DNA from: Clostridiales bacterium
GTDB lineage: Bacteria; Bacillota; Clostridia; Oscillospirales; Oscillospiraceae
Direction: 5' to 3'
Assembly (NCBI GenBank): GCA_029010715.1
Contig: JAQXKZ010000028.1
Location: forward strand, 1-64,000
DNA: 64,000 nucleotides
Position 1 is the first letter of the stretch, and every line of letters begins with the position of its first letter. The translations under genes were made by a program, and so were the position numbers. The notes under the pieces were generated by a model. It did no database searches. It worked only from the letters and a program-made list of their open reading frames with translations, and was not told the DNA's origin. Below, one piece after another: positions 1 to 8,338 of the stretch.

Positions 1-87
1 TTCAAGTTTTTCGTCGTTCCACCCCATCTCTTCCGCCAGTTGATCGGCGGTACGTACCGCCCTGTTCAACTCTTCCTGCCAGCTCAT
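1..87 (-). CDS. KamA-type radical SAM aminomutase, N-terminal fragment
   Basis: Only the first 29 codons are present; the gene starts at 87 and runs off the left edge. The peptide opens MSWQEELNRAVRTADQLAEE. In my recollection this resembles the start of lysine 2,3-aminomutase/YodO-like radical SAM proteins (W-Q-E-E-L then a short helix before the core). None of the diagnostic parts (CxxxCxxC cluster, PLP lysine) lie in the window, so the family call is an inference. An AAAGGA element lies 11 nt before the ATG. It is divergent from ridA, and RidA proteins often sit beside PLP-dependent enzymes, which agrees weakly with the call. Confidence 0.4.
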   Translation of the reverse strand, partial: MSWQEELNRAVRTADQLAEEMGWNDEKLE

Positions 88-367
88 ATGCTGCACCGTC
101 CTTTCTTCATAAAATCATTTACATGGACAGTATATCACAATATCGCTGTTTTGGAAAGAAAGGTATATAGGCGGCTGTGTAAATAAAATGTAAAATACTT
201 GATGAATTTTCGCATAACCCGCCTTTAATCGACAAAATACGAACGAATATATTCGAAAATTGGTTTAATATGATATTACGGTAATTGAGAGTATTACAAT
301 ATATATGGAAAAAAGGCCGCCGCTGTTCAGCGGGGCCGCAACTTCTGCTGCGCTGGCGCAGAACCGG

Positions 368-396
368 TTGACAGCTTATGCGGCCGATGCTAAAAT
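368..396 (+). promoter_or_regulatory. sigma-70 promoter of ridA
   Basis: TTGACA (368-373), 17-bp spacer, TAAAAT (391-396). It is a near-perfect housekeeping promoter and would start transcription only about 20-25 nt before the ridA ATG. The 88-367 stretch upstream is otherwise non-coding and contains a 12-bp palindrome CGAATATATTCG at 244-255 of unknown role. Confidence 0.75.
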
Positions 397-426
397 GTAC
401 CTGAACGTCAGGAGGTGTACTTCAAA

Positions 427-804
427 ATGAAAAACACAGTAAGCACAGACAAGGCTCCGGGAGCCATCGGACCGTATTCTCAGGCTGTACGCGTGGGCAA
501 TATGCTTTTTGCTTCCGGTCAGATCCCGCTTGATCCGGCGACCGGTAAGTTCCCGGATGGCATAGAGGCACAGACCAGACAGTCGCTCACAAATGTTAAG
601 CACATTCTGGAGGCTGCCGGCGGCAGCATGGATAATGTGGTAAAAACCACCGTTTTCCTGTCTGATATGAATAATTTCGCGGCCATGAACGCGGTATACG
701 GTACTTTCTTCAACGAGGGCAGCTATCCTGCCCGCAGCGCTGTAGAGGTGGCAAGGATACCCAGAGACGCACTTGTTGAAATCGAAGTCGTCGCTGTGCT
801 GTAA
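427..804 (+). CDS. ridA: RidA family reactive imine/enamine deaminase
   Basis: 125 aa, the usual size of RidA/YjgF/UK114 trimers. These cytosolic proteins hydrolyse 2-aminoacrylate and related imines released by PLP enzymes to 2-oxoacids and ammonia. Seen: GPYSQAV near the N-terminus, SGQIPLDPATG, and PARSAVEVA with the substrate-carboxylate arginine at R103 and the conserved glutamate at E118 (VEIEVV). The ATG at 427 is chosen over an in-frame GTG at 415 because the GGAGG (411-415) overlaps that GTG and is correctly spaced for 427. It stands alone, with its own promoter. Confidence 0.95.
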   Translation: MKNTVSTDKAPGAIGPYSQAVRVGNMLFASGQIPLDPATGKFPDGIEAQTRQSLTNVKHILEAAGGSMDNVVKTTVFLSDMNNFAAMNAVYGTFFNEGSYPARSAVEVARIPRDALVEIEVVAVL

Positions 805-822
805 ATCCAGAACCATGATTAA

Positions 823-945
823 GAGAGGCGTGCACTGCCGGATGTCCATAAGACAGCAGAGGCAGCTGAAGCCGGTATCCCTGCGGAGGATACGGCAAAG
901 GCTGTGTTCATCACCGTCAACAGTCGCTGCAGAGACAGCCGGTGA
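823..945 (+). pseudogene. possible remnant of a YbaK-like tRNA-editing gene
   Basis: A 41-codon open stretch lies in the ridA frame, separated from ridA by stop codons and lacking a start. It reads DVHKTAEAAEAGIPAEDTAK followed by AVFITV. This recalls the TveEAAeaLGippeqiaKtl segment of YbaK/ProX aminoacyl-tRNA deacylases. Nothing recognisable follows after the TGA at 943. It may equally be chance coding-like sequence, so I give it little weight. Confidence 0.2.
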
Positions 946-970
946 AAGTCCTTATCTGAATACAAGCAGG

Positions 971-1000
971 AACGCCCGGACAAAAAAATGTCCGGGCGTT
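971..1000. terminator. strong hairpin downstream of ridA
   Basis: Perfect 12-bp stem AACGCCCGGACA / TGTCCGGGCGTT around an A6 loop. No clean U-tract follows on the plus strand (ctgtatttct). Position after ridA suggests a terminator. Confidence 0.65.
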
Positions 1001-1270
1001 CTGTATTTCTTGAAATGTCGCAGAGCATTTGACCGGGGCATACACAGGAGCGATTCGGTATTTTCACTCAGAACGCTGCTGTCGAGCACCTGAAAGCCCT
1101 TGATCCCGGCATGTTCATATTGCTCCGTTGTGCCGTTTTCCGGCTTCGGCGGCGCGATTACAGCCGTAGGAGCGCTGAGACCGAGGAATCCGGGAGCAGC
1201 AGTACCGCCATGCACAGAAAACCTATGGTGTATTTAAGCCATTTCTTAATATGCCGAACCTCCGCGCCGC
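1001..1270. other. non-coding gap, nothing recognised
   Basis: No open frame here has a ribosome binding site or recognisable product. I see no promoter-quality boxes or extended inverted repeats until the ireB terminator. Confidence 0.5.
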
Positions 1271-1316
1271 TGAAAAGCTGCCGCCAGCCGTTTTAAACGG
1301 CAAGCGGCAGCTTTCA
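1271..1316 (-). terminator. terminator of ireB
   Basis: Arms TGAAAAGCTGCCGC (1271-1284) and GCGGCAGCTTTCA (1304-1316) pair apart from one extra A. A small inner hairpin (CCGTTTTAAACGG) sits in the loop. It lies just past the ireB stop at 1326. Confidence 0.65.
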
Positions 1317-1325
1317 GCACGGCCC

Positions 1326-1568
1326 TTACTTGTCAAGATAGCATTTAAGCAGCTCCTGCATGAGCTCGTCCCTGTCTATACGGCAGATCAGAGTGCGGGC
1401 GTTGTTATAGTTGGTGATGTACGTAGGGTCCTCCGACAGAATATAACCGACTATCTGGTTTATGGGGTTGTAGCCTTTAACCATGAGGGAGTTATACACG
1501 GACGACAGAATTTCTTTCATCTCGGCCTTGCTGTCCAGAGCGGTGAATTTCCGGGTCGCATCTTCCAT
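1326..1568 (-). CDS. ireB: IreB family regulatory phosphoprotein (UPF0297)
   Basis: 80 aa, matching the IreB/YrzL family: MEDATRKFTALDS near the start, then KGYNPINQIVGYI and DPTYITNYNNAR. In Enterococcus IreB is a threonine substrate of the PASTA kinase IreK and tunes cephalosporin resistance; the threonine near the N-terminus (T5) corresponds to that region. The ATG at 1568 follows an AGGAGGGG box; an upstream in-frame extension has no such support. In many Clostridia this gene sits next to ruvX and alaS, but here it stands alone with its own terminator. Confidence 0.9.
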   Translation of the reverse strand: MEDATRKFTALDSKAEMKEILSSVYNSLMVKGYNPINQIVGYILSEDPTYITNYNNARTLICRIDRDELMQELLKCYLDK

Positions 1569-1686
1569 GACGTACCCCTCCTTTTCTTTTGTCCTTGTAC
1601 TGATTATAACAGAAATCGGGGCCAAGTAAAGCCGAAAAACCGGAAAAAATAGTTAAGAATTATTAAACATTGAAGTATACGCAGGA

Positions 1687-1722
1687 AAAGCTGTGCACTG
1701 CAAATGCAGCGCACAGCTTTTT
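1687..1722. terminator. bidirectional terminator between ireB and srtB
   Basis: AAAGCTGTGC (1687-1696) pairs with GCACAGCTTT (1711-1720), with an inner CTGC/GCAG pair. T-runs follow on both strands (TTTTTCCC on plus, TTTTCC on minus). It sits 3' of the sortase gene. Confidence 0.7.
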
Positions 1723-1770
1723 CCCGGTATAATTATCCTGTCCGGATGCAAACACATGTGTGTGAGCCGT

Positions 1771-2697
1771 CTATCTGACGCTGCTCTGCGCGATTACCGC
1801 CGAAATATCGTCCGCAGTCTCACCGCTGCGCAGTGCACGGCAGCAGACCATAAGCCTGCCGTCGGGATCTTTATAACTGCAGGTGACAAGCACAAGAATG
1901 CGATCATCTTCCGTTACCTCAAGCGGAATATCGAACAGAGAGCGCCCGCGCAGTTCATCCACAAGCTTCTTCATTTCCGCCGGTCCGCCGCGGCGGAGCT
2001 CGTCAAAGCGGCGCAGATAGAAGTAATCCGGGTCCTCTGGGAGCATGGAGGCGTTAAAGACCGAGAACACCGCGTACTCTTCAGCGTGCCCGCTGACTAT
2101 GGTGTCCCATTCTATTACGGCGTTATCCTTCAGTGTCTGCAGCTCGCAGTATTTCGGGAGCTTACCGAACATGCTCCCGGTCTCTATGTTGTGACCGTAC
2201 AGTATCAAATACGGGTCGGTCGGCCAGCCGGTATTTTCCTCGTCGGCAAATACGGTTCCGCCGCCTCCGTCAGCCCCGCGGAAGCTATGGCTCAGATAAT
2301 ACTCATTGTCCCGGTATACCACCGGCTCGTCGGCCAGCTCACCGGCCTTTATCCAGCCGATGAGGTCCCTGTTGATCTCCCACAGCTCCCGGAAGCGCTC
2401 CGGGATATCCTCCGGGCGGACCGTCGTGAGCCCGTGCTCCCAGCCGGACTCCGGGTCCGGTTCGGCGGTAGAGAGGGCTTCAAGGCCGCCATGACTGTAA
2501 TAGAGCTCTCTGAGCGACTCCGACTGGGCGGCCTCCTGCCGCCGCATCAGCAGAGTTATCAGCAGCAGCACGGCCAGCAGGGCGAAAACCCCGAGCCCGA
2601 CAAAGGAAAGTATTCTGTATTTCCGGGCGGGACTGCGTCCTGCGCGGGCACAGGGACTTGTGTTATCAGACTGTTCCATGTTTTTCCCCGGTTTCAT
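1771..2697 (-). CDS. srtB: class B sortase
   Basis: 308 aa membrane-anchored transpeptidase. A charged cytoplasmic N-terminus is followed by a transmembrane helix (about 30-51) and a class B sortase fold. Visible catalytic residues are H169 in LYGHN, C273 in LVTCSY and R281 in DPDGRL, in the correct order and spacing. Sortases cleave an LPxTG-like signal and attach the protein to peptidoglycan precursor or to another pilin. It lies 73 nt downstream of the adhesin at 2771-5371, whose C-terminal sorting signal is its probable substrate. The start is not certain: M1 has a weak ribosome site, and M7 (after ACCGGGGAAA) is an alternative. Confidence 0.92.
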   Translation of the reverse strand: MKPGKNMEQSDNTSPCARAGRSPARKYRILSFVGLGVFALLAVLLLITLLMRRQEAAQSESLRELYYSHGGLEALSTAEPDPESGWEHGLTTVRPEDIPERFRELWEINRDLIGWIKAGELADEPVVYRDNEYYLSHSFRGADGGGGTVFADEENTGWPTDPYLILYGHNIETGSMFGKLPKYCELQTLKDNAVIEWDTIVSGHAEEYAVFSVFNASMLPEDPDYFYLRRFDELRRGGPAEMKKLVDELRGRSLFDIPLEVTEDDRILVLVTCSYKDPDGRLMVCCRALRSGETADDISAVIAQSSVR

Positions 2698-2770
2698 TCA
2701 TTGTCTCGCTTCCCGTGTTCCAAAGTGATTTGCGCCCTGCGCCGGGCCGCCGCGCAGTATGGGCGGCAGC

Positions 2771-5371
2771 TCAGTATTCTTTCCTTTTTGCGAGAACGCT
2801 CGCCGTCCCGGCCAACGCCAGACTCAGCAGCGCGCAGACTGCAAGGACAAGCTGTATGGGATAAAGGTTATCGCCGGTACTCGGCACCTCGGTGTTTCTG
2901 CCGCCTTCCCCGACGCCGTCGTTACTGAAGGTGTAATAGGATGCGGCCCACTCCAGCTTCTCGCTCTCGGAGTCGGAGCTGGCGGAAGTTACCACAACAA
3001 CAGGGTCTTCTACGCTGAACTCAAAGTTTACGTTCAGGTCGATCTCCTGCTTGGCGGAACCTGTGCCCACAAACGTCTGAGAGGGGTTGTTGACGTCCGA
3101 GCAGGAGAAAAGGTAAACGCCGTTTTCGATGTTCTGCGTACCCTTGAGATTCAGCGTTACGCTTTTACCGGAGGGGAGCATCACACCGGACAGAGTGTAG
3201 GAACCGTCAGAGTTGAGTACAGCGCTGCCTATTCCGTTTTCGGCGTCATTGCTGACGTCGCCGCAGAGGCGGTAGGAAGCGACGGTCTCTCCGTCGGCGC
3301 TTACATAGACTATCAGGTCGCTTGTCGTGTTGTCCGGTATAACGGCCATGGTGATAACGATGTCGGTGTTGTATTTGCCGTCGCCGTTCATTTCGCCTAC
3401 GGTAAGATCGACTTTACTGGCGAAATCGTCTTTGGTAATAAGGGTGTTTCCGGCGTCAGCCTCCTGGCCGGGCAGACCCTTGATCAGATAGCGGTAGATC
3501 CTGTTGACAATATCCTTTTTATCCGGGTCCACATCGTAGAATGAACTGCCGTTATAGTAATTTCCGACAATGTCTTTGCTGTCAAGCTGCGTACTGCCGC
3601 TGCTATCGCTGTTGCCGTAATACCATATGGCGGCCTGCGTGGCGGTAAGCGCCATGCCGTCGGTAATCTTTGCGGCCTCAGTTTCACTCAGTATATTTGC
3701 GTCCACCAGCATTTTCCGGAAGGCTTCCAGACTGCCGGGAGCGGGATTGGCGGTGTCGCTGCCTGCGTCCGTGCCCCAGTAGCCGTTGAGCACGATCGCG
3801 CGGATCTGCTTCTCCGCGGCGCCGCCATGGTTGTGCTTGTAGTAATCAGCGTCCTCAAGCCGCTGCAGGTTGTAAGGAGAGCCCGCTTCCGGACTTACGT
3901 TAAAGTCGGCGCAATAGACATAATATTTCTGGTTGCCGGCGCCCTGGAGGACAAACTGGTGAGGCTGCCATGTAGTGACGTTTCCCGACTTCACGCGTAT
4001 GGTGCTCTCAATGCCGTATTCGCCGAGCCACTGGAAGTAATGGCCGGAGCTGTCGTAGCTTGAGAGGGTGTACTGACGGTTGTACAGGTCTTTATTGGAG
4101 TTTACGGCAGCGTTGTTGCTGTTCCGGAGCGCGGGCAAAAAGGTACTGAATTCTTTCGCGTAGTCCACAATTACCGTGCCGTTGACATCGCCCATCGAGC
4201 CGTTCACGGTGCGGTACCCGTCGGAGACAGCGCCGCCCGTGCCTGAGCTGCTGAAGTTGACAAGGGTGGTTTTTGTTGTCGTCAGCTTCCTGAGTCCGTT
4301 CTCCAGAGCTTCCTCCCTGGTGGTGGTAGCGACATATCTGCCGAGCACGGGGTCGCTGTAGCTGACGGGCTTGCCGTTTTCTATCCTGACGACCATATAG
4401 CCGGCAGTCTGGCCGTTTCCGTCGAGGATCTCCGCCACGATCTCGCCGTCGATGACATTGCCTTCTTCATCGCATTTCGGATCCGTGGCGACGGTGGGCC
4501 TTTCAGGCAGCTCATATCCGTAGGTCGTCCAGCCGCCGTCGGCGTGTACAGTGGCGTTCTCGGGCGGCTCGGTCTGCTCGGTCGTTGCAGGCTCGCTCTC
4601 GGTCGTCATAGAGTCATAGCCGGTGATGTTCCCGTTTTCGTCCGTCGTGTAGCTGACGGTCTCCCGGGTCACCTTGCCGTCCGGGGAAGTGATCGTGCGC
4701 GTGTATGTTCTGGTATTCGTGTCCGGGTCCGCCTGAACCGTCACGTTGGTGACAACGCCGTTTTCCTCGCTGCTGCTGCCATCGGTGATCCATTCGGGGC
4801 CGCTTTCGCCCGTGGGTCTGACCCATTCCGGGATATCCAGCGTGCTTTCGTCGAACCAGGCGCCGGTGAGTTCGCTCTGCTCATCGCTGTTGCCGGGAGT
4901 GAGGCTGACAGTTACGTCGGGCACATCGGTCTCGATATCCGGGCCGCCCTCGCCGGTCTTGCCTGCCCCGTTGTCTGTCTGGACATTATCCTCATAAATG
5001 TCGGAGCTTCCGCTGGTTGTGGTCTCGCTGCCGCTGGCTGTGCCCTCGGCGTTCACGGTGCTGCCGTTTTTATCTTTGGTCTCTATGACTTCGCCGGTCT
5101 CCATACCTTCCACGCTTTTGCCTTCGGCATTTTCGCCGGCCCATTCCTTTTGAAACTCAATGTCAATCGTGGTCTCGCCGGTTTTTCCGTCTGTGCTGGT
5201 CGTGGTGGTGGACGTGATTTTAGGGTCCTCCGTCGTACCGGTACCAGAGCTGTCTACAGTGGACGAGCCGGTCTCTCCGCTATCCGCCAGAGCTGCGCTG
5301 CCTACGCTGAGACTCAGGACCATACCCAGTACAAGAATGCATGACATCAGCCGTATAAGACTTTTTTTCAT
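2771..5371 (-). CDS. sortase-anchored surface adhesin with thioester (TQXA) domain
   Basis: 866 aa secreted surface protein. Seen in order: signal peptide (1-30); a long Thr/Ser/Glu/Gly-rich region (about 31-380); a thioester domain with YVYCADF (C487) and ALTATQAAIW (Q579); a beta-rich region (about 640-800); and a C-terminal sorting signal VPSTG (829-833), hydrophobic helix and KRKEY tail. In known thioester adhesins of Gram-positive bacteria the Cys and Gln side chains form an internal thioester that bonds covalently to host targets. The start has a clear GGAGG. VPSTG departs from LPxTG, so the adjacent class B sortase probably has matching specificity (inference). Confidence 0.88.
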   Translation of the reverse strand: MKKSLIRLMSCILVLGMVLSLSVGSAALADSGETGSSTVDSSGTGTTEDPKITSTTTTSTDGKTGETTIDIEFQKEWAGENAEGKSVEGMETGEVIETKDKNGSTVNAEGTASGSETTTSGSSDIYEDNVQTDNGAGKTGEGGPDIETDVPDVTVSLTPGNSDEQSELTGAWFDESTLDIPEWVRPTGESGPEWITDGSSSEENGVVTNVTVQADPDTNTRTYTRTITSPDGKVTRETVSYTTDENGNITGYDSMTTESEPATTEQTEPPENATVHADGGWTTYGYELPERPTVATDPKCDEEGNVIDGEIVAEILDGNGQTAGYMVVRIENGKPVSYSDPVLGRYVATTTREEALENGLRKLTTTKTTLVNFSSSGTGGAVSDGYRTVNGSMGDVNGTVIVDYAKEFSTFLPALRNSNNAAVNSNKDLYNRQYTLSSYDSSGHYFQWLGEYGIESTIRVKSGNVTTWQPHQFVLQGAGNQKYYVYCADFNVSPEAGSPYNLQRLEDADYYKHNHGGAAEKQIRAIVLNGYWGTDAGSDTANPAPGSLEAFRKMLVDANILSETEAAKITDGMALTATQAAIWYYGNSDSSGSTQLDSKDIVGNYYNGSSFYDVDPDKKDIVNRIYRYLIKGLPGQEADAGNTLITKDDFASKVDLTVGEMNGDGKYNTDIVITMAVIPDNTTSDLIVYVSADGETVASYRLCGDVSNDAENGIGSAVLNSDGSYTLSGVMLPSGKSVTLNLKGTQNIENGVYLFSCSDVNNPSQTFVGTGSAKQEIDLNVNFEFSVEDPVVVVTSASSDSESEKLEWAASYYTFSNDGVGEGGRNTEVPSTGDNLYPIQLVLAVCALLSLALAGTASVLAKRKEY

Positions 5372-5625
5372 TTTACACTACCTCCATTTTTTACTGTACA
5401 CCGTTTCCTCTCTTAAAGAATCGGTTTTAGTTGCAGGTATACTATTGATGTAAGCATATCATATTATATAGATGCGTGCAAGCATAACGGGTCAAAAACC
5501 GTCTGTGACAAGCCAGTATTTTCATGGCGCTTATCCGGATCGGTAATCGTAGCTTACGTAAGATATAAAAACGTGCGATGCGTGGTGTTTTTAGATGCAG
5601 CGTGCGTTTTTTATCCGGCGTATGC

Positions 5626-8319
5626 TTATCTTATGACAGCGCCGAGGCGTTCTTCCAAAGCCTTCAGTACGGCCTTGACGGTCTCGTCCGCGTGTTCGAC
5701 GGTAAGAGTCTGCTCGTCGGAGCGCATGGTCAGCGAGAAGGCGACGGACTTCTTGCCCTCGGCTATGTGGTGTCCTTTGTAAACGTCGAAGAGCGCGCAG
5801 TCCTTCAGGTATTTTCCGCCTGCGTCAAGAATGCAGTCGGTCAGCTCGCCTACGGGTATGGAGGCGTCACAGACTACGGCAATGTCACGGCTAACGGACG
5901 GGAAGCGCGGCAGCGGCGTGTAGACCGGAATCCCACCCTTGACGGAGTACAGCGCGTCGAAGCTCAGTTCCGCGCAGTAAAGCTCAGTGTCGACGCCGTA
6001 GTTCGCGGCCACGGCGGGATGGATCTGACCGAACACGCCGATACAGGTGTCGCCGGCGCAGACCTTCGCGCAGCGCCCGGGGTGATAGGAGGCGTTGCCC
6101 TTCTCGGCCGTGAAGCGGAGCTCAGGTGCGCCGAGCTCCTTCAGCAGGGACTCGATCCAGCCCTTGATAACGAAGAAGTTCATATCGGGGCCGTAGGCGC
6201 CGAGGGAGACGATCTTCGGCTCGTCGGCGGTACCGTCGGGGCGCTTCAGGTAGATCCTGCCGATCTCGTAGAGATAGGCGGCCTTGTTGCGGTAGTTATA
6301 GTTGCGCGTGAGGATCTCGAGCATAGACGGCAGAATGGTCGTGCGCATGATGGAGGTGTCCTCGCCGAGCGGGTTGAGTATGCGCAGGCTGTCGCGCAGC
6401 GGGGAGTCTGCCGGCATACGGATCTTGTCGTAGTAGCTCGGGCTTATGAATGAGTAGGTTATGATCTCGTCGAGACCCAGACTGCGGCAGACCTGGCCGA
6501 CCTGACGCTCGCACTGCTGTACCTCGCTGAAACCGCCGCAGGTAGTGGTGCTCCCGGCGAAGCGGGTGGGTATCTCGTTGTAGCCGTAGAAGCGGGCGAC
6601 CTCCTCGGCAATGTCAGAGTAGTGGGACACGTCGCCGCGCCAGGACGGGACATGGATGATGTCTCCGTCAAGAGTGAAGCCGAGGCGGATGAGAATATCG
6701 CGCATGGTGGCTTCGTCTATGTCGGTGCCGAGCAGGGCGTTAATTTTGTCCGGCTCGAGCCTGACGTCGGTGTGCGGCAGGGGATTGGGGATCACGTCGA
6801 TAACACCCTCGACGACCTCGCCGGCGCCGAGCAGCTCTATGAGCTCGCAGGCGCGCTCAACGGCTCCGTAGGTGTTGTATACGTCAAGTCCCTTCTCGTA
6901 GCGGGAGGAGGCGTCGGTGCGCATGCCGAGGGCGGTGGCGGTGCGGCGGATGGAGGTACCGTTGAAGTTCGCGCTCTCGAAGAGGACCATGTCCGTGTCG
7001 CCGACGATCTCGCTGTTCTCGCCGCCCATTACGCCGGCGACAGCGACGGGCTTTTCGGTGTCGCAGATGCAGAGCATGGAGGGCGTGAGCCTGCGCTCGG
7101 CGCCGTCGAGAGTGCGGATGGTCTCGCCTTCGCGGGCGAGACGGACGTGTATCTCATGATCCTTGACGCAGCTGAAGTCGAAGGCGTGCATCGGCTGGCC
7201 GTATTCCATCATGACGTAGTTGGTGATATCCACAATGTTGTTGATCGGGCGCATGCCGGCGTTGCGGATACGCTCGCGCATCCATTCCGGCGACGGAGCG
7301 ATCCTGACGTTCCTGACCATGCGCGCGGTGTAGCGCGGGCAGAGTTCGGGCTCCTCGATGACTATCTTTGCCATATCGTTGATGTTGCCGCCGGCTGTGG
7401 CTTTGACAACGGGAGTGTGCAGCTTCAGGGGCTTTTTGAAGGTGACGGAGGCCTCGCGCGCCAGACCGATCATGCACAGGCAGTCGGGGCGGTTCGGGGT
7501 GATCTCGTAGTCGACCACGTGGTCGTCCAGACCGAGCATCACGGCGACGTCGTCGCCGGGCCTGCAGTCCTCATCGAGGATGAGTATACCGTCGGAGATG
7601 CAGTGGGGGAACTCCTCCTGCTTTGCGTGCAGGTCGTCAAGCGTGCAGACACGGTTCTTTTCCGTGTCGTATGCGACGAGGTCACCGGCGTGGAGGTTCG
7701 TGCAGCCGGTCTCAGCCATGACGGATTCGGAGCCGGTGTTGAGGGTCAGGGCGTATTTGGAGTAGCCTATGGTGTCGACGGAGCCGACCTGCGCTGCAAT
7801 GACCTTGCCGAATATCCTGCCGCCGGCTTTGATGCCGGCGGGGACAGAGGGCTTTGCCGGGTCGAGCGGGTGGTAGTCGCCGAGAATCGCGGCGGGAGTG
7901 ATGACGGCGTAGGGGAAGTCATGCGCGGTCATGCCCAGCTCCTTGTATGAGCAGAGCATACCGTTGGAGAGCACGCCGCGGAGCTTGCCCCTGGTGATCT
8001 TGACGCCGCCGGGCAGCAGGGAGTTGTGCAGGGCGACGGGGACCATGTCGCCGGCGTGGACGTTCCATGCGCCGGTGCATATCTGAACGGGCTCCTCCTC
8101 GCCGATATCTATCCGGGTGACGAGCATATGGTCGGAGTTGGGGTGCTTCTCAACGGAGACGATGCGGCCGACCCTGACGTTCTTCATGCTCCGGCTGAGG
8201 TCGTCGGTGACCTCGACCTTGGAGCCGGATACAGTCATGGCTTCGCCGAAGCGGTGGTCGTCATATTCCTCAAGGCTGAGATCGACGAACTCGTTCAGCC
8301 ATTTTCTTGACATCTTCAT
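5626..8319 (-). CDS. pheT: phenylalanyl-tRNA synthetase beta subunit, with extra N-terminal insertion
   Basis: 897 aa; typical bacterial PheT is about 790-810 aa. Order seen: N-terminal segment; EMAP/tRNA-binding domain (about 43-150, HPNSDHMLVTRIDIG); B3/B4 editing domain with EITPNRPDCLCMIGLAREAS and NIVDITNYVMMEYGQPMHAFD; B5 domain; catalytic-like core (SWRGDVSHYSDIAEEVARFYGY); C-terminal anticodon-binding fold (FPSVSRDIAVVCD). The excess length lies at about 131-242, between ELGM and the ISDGILILDED of the usual protein. The ATG at 8319 follows GGGAGGT. It is 19 nt downstream of pheS and is controlled by the T-box before pheS. Function is (alpha-beta)2 charging of tRNA-Phe. Confidence 0.97.
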   Translation of the reverse strand: MKMSRKWLNEFVDLSLEEYDDHRFGEAMTVSGSKVEVTDDLSRSMKNVRVGRIVSVEKHPNSDHMLVTRIDIGEEEPVQICTGAWNVHAGDMVPVALHNSLLPGGVKITRGKLRGVLSNGMLCSYKELGMTAHDFPYAVITPAAILGDYHPLDPAKPSVPAGIKAGGRIFGKVIAAQVGSVDTIGYSKYALTLNTGSESVMAETGCTNLHAGDLVAYDTEKNRVCTLDDLHAKQEEFPHCISDGILILDEDCRPGDDVAVMLGLDDHVVDYEITPNRPDCLCMIGLAREASVTFKKPLKLHTPVVKATAGGNINDMAKIVIEEPELCPRYTARMVRNVRIAPSPEWMRERIRNAGMRPINNIVDITNYVMMEYGQPMHAFDFSCVKDHEIHVRLAREGETIRTLDGAERRLTPSMLCICDTEKPVAVAGVMGGENSEIVGDTDMVLFESANFNGTSIRRTATALGMRTDASSRYEKGLDVYNTYGAVERACELIELLGAGEVVEGVIDVIPNPLPHTDVRLEPDKINALLGTDIDEATMRDILIRLGFTLDGDIIHVPSWRGDVSHYSDIAEEVARFYGYNEIPTRFAGSTTTCGGFSEVQQCERQVGQVCRSLGLDEIITYSFISPSYYDKIRMPADSPLRDSLRILNPLGEDTSIMRTTILPSMLEILTRNYNYRNKAAYLYEIGRIYLKRPDGTADEPKIVSLGAYGPDMNFFVIKGWIESLLKELGAPELRFTAEKGNASYHPGRCAKVCAGDTCIGVFGQIHPAVAANYGVDTELYCAELSFDALYSVKGGIPVYTPLPRFPSVSRDIAVVCDASIPVGELTDCILDAGGKYLKDCALFDVYKGHHIAEGKKSVAFSLTMRSDEQTLTVEHADETVKAVLKALEERLGAVIR

Positions 8320-8338
8320 ATATCAACTACCTCCCTGA

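Noticed and set aside
6622-7950. 442-codon open frame on the plus strand across pheT
   Set aside because: Antisense shadow of pheT; composition (Val/Gly/Asp/Ala) reflects GC-rich complement, with no ribosome site or domain.
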